From Parabacteroides gordonii MS-1 = DSM 23371 (GTDB taxonomy: Bacteria; Bacteroidota; Bacteroidia; Bacteroidales; Tannerellaceae), in the NCBI RefSeq assembly GCF_000969825.1, contig NZ_KQ033919.1:1464173-1528172 (forward strand): a stretch of DNA of 64,000 nucleotides, given 5' to 3'. Made by a program: the position numbers and the translations under genes. The notes below the pieces were generated by a model. It made no database searches. It saw only the letters and a list, made by a program, of their open reading frames with translations, and had not been told where the DNA came from. How positions within the stretch are numbered: the first letter of the stretch is position 1; the number at the start of each line of letters is the position of its first letter. Positions 35,876-46,300 of this stretch are shown one piece after another.

Positions 35876-35907
35876 CACACGAATAAATATTGGCGTATCT
35901 ATTCGTG
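35876..35907. promoter_or_regulatory. Hairpin between FecR and SusC of locus 2
   Basis: CACACGAATA pairs with TATTCGTGTG around a 12-base loop and is followed by GGAAAAAAAACG. It lies in the SusC leader; it could be a processing or attenuation signal, but there is no T-run on the coding strand. Confidence 0.4.
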
Positions 35908-35975
35908 TGGAAAAAAAACGACGCTTGAGGCAACAAGCTTACATTTTTGTTTACCATTAAAAACACTGTAAATCT

Positions 35976-38900
35976 ATGCGAAAAAGAAGTAATATCAAAA
36001 CGAAAATACTCTTACGTATGAAAATAACTGCATTATTGCTAGTCGCCACCCTTACTATAGTAAACGCGGCAAATACGTATAGTCAGACAACCTCATTATC
36101 TGTCGAGGCTAAGAATCAAACCATACAAACGGTTTTGGACCATATTGAATCCCAGTCGGAATTCAAATTCTTCTACAATACGAAGCAAGTGAATACAAAT
36201 AAACTGGTATCTATCCGTGCCAGCCAGAAAAATGTATTTGAAGTATTGGACGATCTATTCAGGAATACAGATATAAAATATGAAGTATTGGATAAGAATA
36301 TTATCCTGACTTTAAAAAAGGAAACTGCATCAAACATAAGCCCGGCTATCAGCCAACAGGACAAAAATGTGAGCGGTGTGGTAGTAGATCAAAACGGCGA
36401 ACCGGTCATCGGTGCCAATGTAATGGTGAAAGGGACAACGACCGGCTCTATCACGAGTATAAACGGCGACTTCGCTCTTAACAACATTCCTCAATCGGCT
36501 GTCCTGGTGGTCTCCTATATCGGTTATATAACCAGAGAAGTACCCGTCGGACAGCAACAGTCGCTGAGAATCGTCCTGAAGGAAGACCTGCAGACGTTGG
36601 ACGAAGTGGTCGTTGTCGGTTACGGTACGATGAAAAAAAGCGATATCACGGGAGCTATCTCATCCGTGAGCGAGGAGAAAATCGCTCGCCAAGCTGTGGC
36701 CAATGTTTCTTCTGCATTGCAAGGCCTGGCTACCGGCGTATCCGTTACTTCCAGTTCCGGATCTCCGGGTTCCGCCGCCACGATCCGTATCAGAGGTGTC
36801 GGTACGGTAAACGATGCAGAACCATTGTTTGTCGTAGACGGGATGCCCGTGACGGATATAAACTACCTGAACACGTCAGACATACAGTCTATGGAAGTGC
36901 TTAAAGATGCTTCCGCTTCCGCTATTTACGGTTCCCGTGGCGCAAACGGCGTAATCCTTATCACTACGAAAAAAGGTGCCGTAGGAAAAACCACCGTCAC
37001 GTTCGACGCGTATTGGTCAATGAACAAGATATTGAATAACATCGATTTGATGTCAGGTCAGGAATGGTACGACTATCAGGAACAGTTGAACGGCGTAAGA
37101 AGTGTTCCCATCGACTTGAGCCTTGTCAATCGTAACGTCTCCACCAACTGGATGGACGAGATCACGCATACAGCCTTTATGCACAACTACAGTGTCGGCA
37201 TAAGCGGCGGTAAAGAGAATGACTATAAATTCAATCTGGGCTTGAATTATATCAATCAAGATGGAACGATCAAGAAATCCAATTATGAACGGTTCAGTGT
37301 CCGTCAAAGTACGGAAAAAACAGTGATCAAGGATCATTTGGTAGTAGGTACCAACGCGTCGATCGCAAGATCTACCGATGCGAGTATCAGCGAGCGCAAC
37401 AGTAGCAATGTGTACGACGCCGACTATGGTGTCGTAAGTAACGCACTCCGCCTCGATCCGGTAACTCCTGCCCGAAATGCGGACGGTTCGTACGGTTACT
37501 CTCCTTATATTGACTACTATAACCCGTTAGCAAGCATCATGTACCGGGACAATGAACGGGAGAGACTTGCTTTCATCGGCAATATGTATGGTGAATGGCA
37601 GATTATAAAAGGATTGAAGTTCAAGAGTAGCTTCGGAGCGGAAATCAGAAGAGTCGACAATAAAACGTTCTCGCCTGTCTATCAGGTATCCTCTAGCCAG
37701 AGAAATCTGGAAAGTAGTTTATCGAAGTCGCAGACCAAAGGATACTACTATACATTTGAGAATACCCTTTCATATGAGAAGAAGTTTGCCAAGAAACACT
37801 CCATATCCGCTCTCGTGGGTTATACCAACGAATGGGGTAAGCGGGAAAGCCTGAGCGTAAACGCAAGAGATCTTATCGGTGAGTCGGATAACCTACACTA
37901 TGTAGACGCTACGCTGGATAAGAACAAGACCACGGCAAGCAATAGCGCTACGGAATATGGTTTGATGTCTTATCTGGGCCGCGTACACTACGATTACGAT
38001 AACAAATACCTCGTCACGGCCACTTTCCGTCGAGACGGTTCCTCTAAATTCTCTTCCAAGAACCGCTGGGGTAACTTCCCCTCGTTCGCTTTGGGTTGGA
38101 GAATGGATAACGAAAAGTTCTTCCAGAGTCTGAACGCCGATTGGGTTTCTTCCCTAAAACTTCGTGCGGGCTGGGGACGGATCGGGAATCAGAATATTAC
38201 CGATTATGTGGATCGCAGTTTGCTGTCATTAAACGCGTCATACGGTGCTTTATTCGGAGCAAGGGAGAATGAAACCTTGTATCAGGGTATTGCTGTGGCA
38301 AGATTAGGCAATTCGGATATTAAATGGGAAACCACGGAATCCCTTAACATCGGTCTCGACGCGAGCTTCTTTAACAGCCGGATGGTTTTCAGCTTCGAGT
38401 ATTATTACAAGACAACGAAGGATATGTTGCTCGCGGCTCCTATGCCTATCTATATGGGATATGCGAATAATACCTACACCAATATCGGTGAGGCAAACAA
38501 CCGCGGTGTCGAGTTGAATCTCGAATGGAGAGACAAGACCGAAAGCGGCTTCGAATACAACGTGGGAATGAATATGTCGACCATCCGTAACCGGATGACG
38601 AAATTGAACGGTGGTACGCCTATTTCCGACGGGCCATTCCGAAACGGAACCATGTACCTCACCTACACGAATGAAGGTATGCCTATCGGCGCATTCTGGG
38701 GCTATAAGACAAACGGGCTTATCCAAACACAGGAGCAGCTGGATGCCGTTAAGCGGGCTGATTTCCAGCCTAATGCCGAATTGGGTGATGTATTGTTTGT
38801 GGACACGAACGGCGACAACAAGTTAAACTCGAGTGACAGATGCATGATCGGTAACCCTATTCCGGATATCATATACGGTATCACTGTAGGTATGGGGTGG

Positions 38901-39356
38901 AAAGGCTTCGACCTCAATTTGCAGTTCGGTGGAACGATCGGTAATGAGATCTTTAACGCGATGCGTTATTACACCTATTTCCCGAACGATATAACGAACA
39001 AGGATAGAGCGTTAATGAATTATTGGACGCCTACCAATACAAATACGGACATCCCTCGCCTGACGGCTACGGACGTAAACGATAATGACCGTTTCTCAGA
39101 CATGTACGTGGAAAACGGCACTTATTTCCGATTGAGAAACGCCCAGCTGGGTTATACCCTACCCGCTTCTCTCACGCAGAAGATAAAACTTCAAAAGGTG
39201 CGTTTTTATGTAAGCGGTCAGAACCTGTTTACGATATCCGGTTACTCGGGTATGGATCCGGAAGTAGGTCAGTCGAGCTCTTTATCCAGAGGTATAGATT
39301 ACGGTATCTATCCTCAGAACAGATCATTCACCGGTGGTTTTAATGTTACTTTTTAA
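35976..39356 (+). CDS. SusC/RagA TonB-linked outer-membrane transporter with STN domain (locus 2)
   Basis: This 1,126-residue outer-membrane transporter has a signal peptide (LLVATLTIVNAANTYSQ), an STN domain at about 42-112, a carboxypeptidase-regulatory-like domain at about 130-205 (GVVVDQNGEPVIGANVMVKG), the plug beginning VVVVGYGTMKKSDITGAI, and a barrel ending SFTGGFNVTF. The STN domain links it to the FecR/sigma pair upstream. SusD follows after 12 bases. The neighbour downstream is a metallopeptidase and not a glycosidase, so the cargo may be a peptide or amide compound. Confidence 0.95.
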   Translation: MRKRSNIKTKILLRMKITALLLVATLTIVNAANTYSQTTSLSVEAKNQTIQTVLDHIESQSEFKFFYNTKQVNTNKLVSIRASQKNVFEVLDDLFRNTDIKYEVLDKNIILTLKKETASNISPAISQQDKNVSGVVVDQNGEPVIGANVMVKGTTTGSITSINGDFALNNIPQSAVLVVSYIGYITREVPVGQQQSLRIVLKEDLQTLDEVVVVGYGTMKKSDITGAISSVSEEKIARQAVANVSSALQGLATGVSVTSSSGSPGSAATIRIRGVGTVNDAEPLFVVDGMPVTDINYLNTSDIQSMEVLKDASASAIYGSRGANGVILITTKKGAVGKTTVTFDAYWSMNKILNNIDLMSGQEWYDYQEQLNGVRSVPIDLSLVNRNVSTNWMDEITHTAFMHNYSVGISGGKENDYKFNLGLNYINQDGTIKKSNYERFSVRQSTEKTVIKDHLVVGTNASIARSTDASISERNSSNVYDADYGVVSNALRLDPVTPARNADGSYGYSPYIDYYNPLASIMYRDNERERLAFIGNMYGEWQIIKGLKFKSSFGAEIRRVDNKTFSPVYQVSSSQRNLESSLSKSQTKGYYYTFENTLSYEKKFAKKHSISALVGYTNEWGKRESLSVNARDLIGESDNLHYVDATLDKNKTTASNSATEYGLMSYLGRVHYDYDNKYLVTATFRRDGSSKFSSKNRWGNFPSFALGWRMDNEKFFQSLNADWVSSLKLRAGWGRIGNQNITDYVDRSLLSLNASYGALFGARENETLYQGIAVARLGNSDIKWETTESLNIGLDASFFNSRMVFSFEYYYKTTKDMLLAAPMPIYMGYANNTYTNIGEANNRGVELNLEWRDKTESGFEYNVGMNMSTIRNRMTKLNGGTPISDGPFRNGTMYLTYTNEGMPIGAFWGYKTNGLIQTQEQLDAVKRADFQPNAELGDVLFVDTNGDNKLNSSDRCMIGNPIPDIIYGITVGMGWKGFDLNLQFGGTIGNEIFNAMRYYTYFPNDITNKDRALMNYWTPTNTNTDIPRLTATDVNDNDRFSDMYVENGTYFRLRNAQLGYTLPASLTQKIKLQKVRFYVSGQNLFTISGYSGMDPEVGQSSSLSRGIDYGIYPQNRSFTGGFNVTF

Positions 39357-39368
39357 ATTTATAAGGTT

Positions 39369-40880
39369 ATGTTTAAAAACAAATATATCATAGGAATCGC
39401 ACTCGCGATATTAACAGGATTCAGCAGTTGCGCGGATTTGGATTTGGCCCCGTTAGGTAGCCCGGAGGCAGGAAAGCTAACAGAAGAACGGCAAGCATTC
39501 TTGCGTTTGACAGCTGTCTATTCAGGTATGAAAGACTTCCGTTACACCTGGTCGATGCAATGTTTCGGAGACGTATTGTCGAACGACGCAACTTATAGCG
39601 GTTCTTCGAACGATGCACAGACCTTCACGTTGATGGAGAATTTTCAGTATCAGGCAGATCATACCGAAATTTTGAACAAATACCGGTATTCTTACCAATG
39701 TATCAATAAAGCTAATTTATTTTTACAAGACATGGAAACGGCCGACGATGCCATTTTCTCGACGTACAATAAGGAACAAATGATTGGTGAGGCCAAGTTT
39801 ATCCGCGCCTATACCTATTTCGAACTCGTGAAAACCTTTGGCGGTGTTCCTTGTTATACGGAAGTCCTGGATCTCGCCCATGAAAGGCTCGGACGTTCGA
39901 CCGTCGAGGAAGTATATGCTGTTATCGAACAAGACTTGAAAGATGCGGTTAGTGCTTTGCCTAAGAAAAGTGAGATCGCGAACTACGATGCAAACTACGC
40001 AGGAAGAATCACCAAAGGTGCAGCCATTGCCATGCAAACACGTGTTTATCTTTATCAGAAAAAGTACGATGAGGTAAAAAAGGCATTCGAGAATTTCCAA
40101 AAGGAATGCGGTAGCGAATATAGCCTGGTGAGCCCGGAAGAATACGCTTGGCAATTCTCCTTGAAAGGGGAACACTGTTCCGCATCTATCCTGGAAATAA
40201 ATATGTATACTTCCACAACTCAAAGCTCGTATAATGTAAATAACGGTAACCGTCACGTATTAATGTCCATGCCCCGAAATATGACGATCGGCTTTGGTTG
40301 CGCACAGCCTACCCAGGCCCTGGCTGACGCTTATGATGCCGAGGGGGATATCATACGAAAGAATACGACACTCCTCTCCACGAAAGAGGCTATAGAGATC
40401 GAGACTGCGGCTAAAGGCGAGGTGGCACCCGTTACGGACGACCGAACCGGCTGGTATAATCGCAAATTGTATCTTGCCCCCGGGGAGAGAGAAGAGAACA
40501 GAGGGAATAACCAACCGACAAACCTCAGGCTTATTCGCCTCGCAGAGGTATATTTGAACTATGCCGAGGCTTGTTATTCCAGTGGTGATATCGCTAATGC
40601 GCAAAAGTATCTGAACGAGGTGAGAAGTCATGTCAACCTGGCTCCTAAGAACAATACAGGAGATAAATTATTTGAAGACATCATGAACGAGCGTCATCTG
40701 GAGTTCGGATTGGAAGGTTTCCGGTTCTTTGATGTGGTACGAGTAGGATGGGGCGAGAAAGTCTTTAACGGAACCAAGAAGACAGAATTTGGAGCTAAGA
40801 CTCCTTTCGCCGCCGGTGCGGAAGTATTGCCTATACCTCAAACCGAGATTGACATAAGTGGCGGTTTAATAAAGAATTAA
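39369..40880 (+). CDS. SusD/RagB surface lipoprotein (locus 2)
   Basis: This 503-residue lipoprotein has a lipobox (LTGFSSC, Cys at about 21) followed by ADLDLAPLGSPEAGKLTEE. Typical SusD features are FIRAYTYFELVKTFGGVPCYTEVL in the helical body and NERHLEFGLEGFRFFDVVRWG-like residues (here VVRVGWG) near the C-terminus, ending VLPIPQTEIDISGG. It caps the SusC barrel and binds substrate at the surface. The M81 peptidase gene follows after 34 bases and is probably in the same operon. Confidence 0.95.
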   Translation: MFKNKYIIGIALAILTGFSSCADLDLAPLGSPEAGKLTEERQAFLRLTAVYSGMKDFRYTWSMQCFGDVLSNDATYSGSSNDAQTFTLMENFQYQADHTEILNKYRYSYQCINKANLFLQDMETADDAIFSTYNKEQMIGEAKFIRAYTYFELVKTFGGVPCYTEVLDLAHERLGRSTVEEVYAVIEQDLKDAVSALPKKSEIANYDANYAGRITKGAAIAMQTRVYLYQKKYDEVKKAFENFQKECGSEYSLVSPEEYAWQFSLKGEHCSASILEINMYTSTTQSSYNVNNGNRHVLMSMPRNMTIGFGCAQPTQALADAYDAEGDIIRKNTTLLSTKEAIEIETAAKGEVAPVTDDRTGWYNRKLYLAPGEREENRGNNQPTNLRLIRLAEVYLNYAEACYSSGDIANAQKYLNEVRSHVNLAPKNNTGDKLFEDIMNERHLEFGLEGFRFFDVVRVGWGEKVFNGTKKTEFGAKTPFAAGAEVLPIPQTEIDISGGLIKN

Positions 40881-40914
40881 TAAAGAAACAACAACTTGTA
40901 TAAATCATAACAGT

Positions 40915-42471
40915 ATGAAAAGAAATCTATTATTGCTCGGAATCTGTCTTCTGGCCGTATCGTTCGTCGGAGAGGCCTTTGGACAGAAGAAAAAACCGCG
41001 TATCGGTATTGCCGGTATACAGATAGAAAACAGCGTGTTCGTCCCGAATAGGCAACCGCTCGTAGGACACCCCGTAAGAATGCCGGACTATATCAGTCCT
41101 GACTCCGCTATGGGACAGGCGGCCACTTGGTTTCCCACCCAAATCGGCTACGGCGGTGGAAGAGGCCCCGTGACAAAAGAGTCGTACGATGCGTTTGTGG
41201 AAAAATCACTGGAGATGATCAAGGCCAATATGCCATATGATGCTTTCTGGTTTTATAACCACGGAGCTTGTAGCGTGGAAGGCGTGGCCGATCCTGAAGG
41301 TGAATTTATGGAGAAGGTGCGTAGTTTGATCGGAAACGATGTCTTGGTTACTACCACGATGGATCTTCATGGAAATCCTTCTTGGTTGGTGGCTCTCAAC
41401 TCCGACCTGATTACTACTTACCGCAAAGCTCCTCACGATGATTCCCGCGAATCGCACAGACGAGGGGTCGTCAATTTGTTGGAACGTCTTGAATCAGGGA
41501 AAGGACGTCCGGCCTACAAGGCATGGGTTGCTGTTCCTGTCTTGGTATCCGGTGAATGGTCGAGTACCCGCGTCGAGCCTGCAAAATCACTGTACGCATT
41601 GGTTCCCGAGGTTGAAGCCATGCCCGGAGTGATAGATGCGGGCATATGGATCGGTTATGTTTGGGGAGACAACCCGAGAAACCAGGGTGTCGTGATGGTT
41701 TACGGTGACGATGAAGAACAGGTGAAAGCCGGGGCGAAGAAACTCGCCCAAAAATTCTGGGATGTCCGTAAGCAATTCTCACTGGAAGCTCCGGGATATT
41801 CACTCGAAGAATGTATCGATTTGGCAGTAGCAAGTAAAAAGAAGCCTTTCTTTATCAGTGACATGGGAGATAACCCTGGCGGAGGAGGCTCAGGTGAAGT
41901 CACTTGGACTTTGGCGAGACTCTTGAAGCGTCCGGAATTCCAGAGCGATAAAGGAAAGAGCGTTCTTTATTGTTCCATCCCCGGAGAAGAGGTAGTTAAG
42001 CAGGCACGTAAGGTCGGCGTAGGCGGACACGTAGAAGGCATGGTAGGTGCTATGGTAGATAATTCCTACGAAGGCCCCGTGAAATTGTCGGGTACCGTGG
42101 TTTATGTCAGCCCGGAAGATGACAAGAATGCGGAATCCTGGAGACGCAAAAGGGATATCGCTATCGTAAAAACCGGAAGTATTTATGTGGTAGTAGGTAC
42201 ATCGTCTCCCACTCCGAACCTGGAAGGTTCAGGAATCGATCCGAAAGAAATGGATATCGTAATGGTAAAACAAGGTTACCTTGTAAACCAATGGTACAAT
42301 ATACAAGCGGATTGGGTGATGGCATTTACACGAGGCGGAGTGGATCAGGACTTCAAGAAGCTTCCATATAAAAATATCGTGAGACCGATGTTCCCGATCG
42401 ATCCAGACATGGCTGATCCGGAATTGAACGTGATCATGGTTCCTTCTGCACAACACTTGTACGGTAGATAA
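40915..42471 (+). CDS. M81-family metallopeptidase (MlrC-like)
   Basis: This 518-residue exported protein resembles MlrC, the zinc enzyme known from microcystin degradation. A signal peptide ends near GEAFGQ (residue 24). The N-terminal DUF1485-like domain carries D150-L-H152-GN and H174 in YRKAPHDDSRESHRRG, at the positions of the zinc ligands, and a conserved DNPGGGGSGE comes at about 318-327. The C-terminal MlrC domain follows to VPSAQHLYG. It lies directly after SusD in the same direction. In-family substrates include small peptides, but the true substrate here is unknown. Confidence 0.88.
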   Translation: MKRNLLLLGICLLAVSFVGEAFGQKKKPRIGIAGIQIENSVFVPNRQPLVGHPVRMPDYISPDSAMGQAATWFPTQIGYGGGRGPVTKESYDAFVEKSLEMIKANMPYDAFWFYNHGACSVEGVADPEGEFMEKVRSLIGNDVLVTTTMDLHGNPSWLVALNSDLITTYRKAPHDDSRESHRRGVVNLLERLESGKGRPAYKAWVAVPVLVSGEWSSTRVEPAKSLYALVPEVEAMPGVIDAGIWIGYVWGDNPRNQGVVMVYGDDEEQVKAGAKKLAQKFWDVRKQFSLEAPGYSLEECIDLAVASKKKPFFISDMGDNPGGGGSGEVTWTLARLLKRPEFQSDKGKSVLYCSIPGEEVVKQARKVGVGGHVEGMVGAMVDNSYEGPVKLSGTVVYVSPEDDKNAESWRRKRDIAIVKTGSIYVVVGTSSPTPNLEGSGIDPKEMDIVMVKQGYLVNQWYNIQADWVMAFTRGGVDQDFKKLPYKNIVRPMFPIDPDMADPELNVIMVPSAQHLYGR

Positions 42472-42495
42472 AAATTACCGTTACTAAACATGGAT

Positions 42496-42550
42496 CGCGG
42501 AATATCACGGATAAAGATAAAAATACAACTTCTAATCCGCATATTCCGCG
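42496..42550 (+). terminator. Inverted repeat after the M81 gene
   Basis: CGCGGAATAT (42496-42505) and ATATTCCGCG (42541-42550) are perfect 10-bp complements, with CACGGAT/ATCCG inside and out. The loop is long and there is no T-run, so it is only a probable end of locus 2. Confidence 0.4.
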
Positions 42551-42578
42551 TTGTCCGTGTTTCAATAAATAGATATTA

Positions 42579-43142
42579 TTACTTTGATTTCACAAATCCG
42601 ACCGGGTTGCGCGGCTTATCTGACAGCTTCTTTTGCACCTGCAACTCAGCCAGTGTTTTATTAATCAATTCCAGCTGTATCCGAGTATCCTCGTTGATGT
42701 CATTGTAGTCTGTGAACGTTTCTTCTATATATTCTTTCAAATCTTTTATTTCCTGCTTAAGTTCTATAACCATATCTGCCGGGGGATTCAATATCAACTG
42801 TCTAACCGTTATGAAAGCACGGATTATTTGTATATTTATCTCTATTGCTATGTCACTATTCAATACAGAAGAAAGTTGAGCAACGCCATGTTCAGTAAAT
42901 GCAAAGGGCATATAACGGGTTCCACCTCTTTTTGAGGTGCTAAAATTGCACCTCAAACTCTCTAACTCCTCTTTTGTTAGTTCAAACATAAAATCAGAAG
43001 GAAATCTTTTGATGTTATTTTTAACAGCACGCTTCAAATACTTTGTTTCAGTTCCGTACATTTCAGCTAAATCAAAATCCAGCATCACCTTTTGACCTCT
43101 TATTTCATAGATCTTGCTTTGGATTAATTGTAATTCATTCAT
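42579..43142 (-). CDS. ORF6N-domain DNA-binding-like protein
   Basis: This 187-residue protein has an N-terminal ORF6N domain (IRGQKVMLDFDLAEMYGTET, YLKRAVKNNIKRFPSDFMFEL, GGTRYMPFAFTEHGVAQLSS), a fold shared with phage antirepressors, followed by a helical C-terminal part with a coiled coil (IELKQEIKDLKEYIEETF). The gene stands alone with a TATCTTTA near-promoter at about 43176-43183. No phage genes adjoin it. Such lone ORF6N genes are common in Bacteroidales, and the target is unknown. Confidence 0.9.
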   Translation of the reverse strand: MNELQLIQSKIYEIRGQKVMLDFDLAEMYGTETKYLKRAVKNNIKRFPSDFMFELTKEELESLRCNFSTSKRGGTRYMPFAFTEHGVAQLSSVLNSDIAIEINIQIIRAFITVRQLILNPPADMVIELKQEIKDLKEYIEETFTDYNDINEDTRIQLELINKTLAELQVQKKLSDKPRNPVGFVKSK

Positions 43143-43266
43143 AGTTTTAATATTATATGATTAATCTTAATGCAGTAAAGATAACGATTATTTGTTTTCA
43201 GCATATTTAAACCCTTATTTTTTATTACCTGACGGGATTTTCCCAGATAGTCGTACTTCATAACAG

Positions 43267-43303
43267 AAAAAGGTGAACGGCTATGGTAGCCGCTCACCTT
43301 TTT
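43267..43303. terminator. Bidirectional terminator between ORF6N and GH2 genes
   Basis: AAAAAGGTGAACGG pairs with CCGCTCACCTTTTT with one mismatch, around a 9-base loop. On the minus strand it follows the GH2 stop codon. Confidence 0.85.
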
Positions 43304-43346
43304 CATATGAGTTATTCACCTGCTATAACAACAGGTTTACTTTGTT

Positions 43347-46300
43347 TTACTCTACATTATATCCTGAAACCACTACCCTCGGTGTATTTCCTCTGGTATC
43401 TTCGTCTTTCCAATGGAAACGAACCTCTTTCTTTTCGCCGGGGAGAAGGGCGAAGTAGTTGTCGGAGTAGAACATCGGCAGGAACTGCAATCCGTCCGTA
43501 CCACCCACTACATTGAGGCGAACCATCAGGGCCGGAGTAGACGTTGGGTTCTCAATCACAGCCGTTGCAGTCCAGTTGCCGTCTGTTTCCTTGTTGATCG
43601 TGACATCCGACTTCAGAGCCACTTTCGGAAGGTTACGCAGCTCCTGATAGTTGTTTTCTTCCAGGCTTCTGTGATAGAAGTTTTCAGAAACAACCTCACC
43701 GTTCTCCGTCAATACCATCTTGATGAAATGAACCTTCGACAGGTTTTCCGGAAATTCCAGCTTGATGCACTTGTTAGTCGTATCTTCATTGCTGTCGATA
43801 GCCACTTCCTTTTCCCAGGCCACGGAAGCATCCATATTCATCACCTGCGCTTTTGCAGTCAAGCCCTTACGGTTGCCACCGCTGTAATTCACCACTTCCA
43901 CCTCGTCGGTTACCGGGTTCCACTGGATATGCAGCGGTTCGGACGCCTTCTTGATAGCGAAGTAAGCAGCCGTCGGCTCGAAATAATAATCGTACGTCTG
44001 CCATACCATAGAAGGCCAGCAAGAATGACTCATCCACATCAGCAAGCCTTTACGGTTCTGGCTGCGGGATTCGAATAAACTACGGTGACCATCATAATTC
44101 ACCCACTGCGCCAGTTCGGAGAACTCTTTGGCACTGCGCGGCTCGCCATATCCTTTTGCAATGATCTCGTTGAAAGAAGTAGCCCCCTGAGCCCCTTCGC
44201 GGGTATAATCGTGCATCCCCCACTGGTTGCCCTGCGGCCAGAGTCCTTCCGGCGAGAAGGTACGGAGCATACTTTCGTAAGTCAGCACATTCGGCATACC
44301 GCGTTCACTATGGAACTTATCGTTACCGGTCTTCAGCGTGAAATATTCCTTTGCCGGAAGCATACGGTACGGGCCATGTCCGCTCACTACGTCGTCCGCC
44401 GAGCTGGATATATAATGAATACCGGAATGCTCGTCTTTCACGATCCGGCGAAGCTCCTTGTCGATCTGTTCGGGCGGGAAACCTTCGTTACGTCCGCAAT
44501 AGATACCGATAGATGCATGGCTGCGGATACGTCTCACGTAATCTTCCGCATTGGCGATAAACATTTCGGGATAGTAAGGATCGGGGCCGTCGGACGGATT
44601 AGCCAGCCAGAAGTCCTGCCAAACCATAATACCATGACGGTCGCAGGCTTCGTAGAGTTCCTCATCGCCAATCATACCTACCCAGTTACGGATGATCGTA
44701 AAGTTCATATCAGCATGATAAGCCACGGCGATATCATATTCGCGGGCACGATAATTCAGGTTAGACTCGCTGAAACCCCAGTTACCGCCACGACCGATAA
44801 AACGGCGTCCGTTAACGAACAGGCTCAGGATCTGGTTATCTTCATTGAAGGTCATCTGACGGATACCCACTTTAAAGTCTTTGGCATCCGACACCTTATC
44901 GTCTATCTTGAAAGTAAAGTTGGCATCATACAGGTTAGGTTCGCCATACCCTTTAGGCCACCACAGACGCGGGTTCTGCACATTCAGCTGCGGGAAGTCC
45001 TTAGCGTCGAAAACAACCGCTTTCTCCTCACCTGCCGCCAGTTCCACCGGCTGCTGGAAAGTGATATCACCGATCTTACCTTCGAGGGTACCTTTTACCG
45101 CATTCGCGTCATGGTTCTTCACGATCACTTCCGCCGTCAGTTTAGCCGAAGTCGTATCGGGCAACGGCAACACGGTCTGTACCAGCGGATCGGCCACCGT
45201 TACTTTACCGGTAGTCGTCAGGAACACATCATTCCAGATACCTATATTACGTCCGCGCATCGTCGGGATCCAGTCCCAGCCGATCGTGGCATGGAAAGTC
45301 GGGTTATCAGCCCCCAGGATACCCCCGTTGAAGTCCGTGCTCTGTACATTCTTCTCTTTGATGGCACCGATATGCTGATTCTTGATGATCTCCACGGCAA
45401 CCACATTCTTACCCGGCACGATCAAGTCCGTCACATCGAACTTACCACGGATAAAGGCACCTTCGATACGACCTGCCTGCTTACCGTTCACATATACATT
45501 CGCTTTCCAGTTGATACCGTCGAAATTCAGGAACACACGATCCTGGGTAAAGCCGGACGGCACTTCGAACTCGTCGCGATACCAGAAATCGGAATTGAAG
45601 AACGACTCGGAGATCTGCAACTGGTTATCCGCATAATTCGGATCGGCAATAGCACCGATATTCTTGTAACTGCTCAATACGGTACCCGGAACGGTAGCCA
45701 TGATCCAGTTCTCCGGCTTGAAGTCCGGGGTAGAAATCTGTTCGCCTGTGGCATTCACTTCCGAAGCCCGCTGAAGCCGCCAGTTTCCTCCCGACAAATA
45801 AATCTCACCATCCGAAACAGCAGGTGCAGCGGCACATTGAGGAACCAGTCCCCCTTTACCCATCACCTCCAGTTCGCTCAGGATATAACGGCTGTCGTTA
45901 GCCGGCTCCTGCATCAGGATACGCACGTAGCGGGCTTTCTTGCCACCCCCCAGCGTAATTTCATCCGTCAGGCCGTCACCGCCCGGCAGGTCGGCAACAT
46001 CCGTCCACTGCGTGGCATCGTCAGACACCTGCACCTTACCTTTTACGGCTTTGTTGATCCAGTGAAGGATCACTTTATCGAATTCAGACCGGCTTCCCAG
46101 ATCCACATACAGCCATTCTTCACCCGTAGTGGCACTCATCCAGGCACTCGTAAAGAATTGCGACGGTTTCATTTCCACCAGTCCGTCTTTATTATAGAAG
46201 TTGACATCCGTAAATACCCAGCTGTGGGCACCGGTCATTTTCAACAATACGCGGTAATTGGAGAAAGCCTCTTCCGTATTGAAAGTGATCGTTTCGTCCA

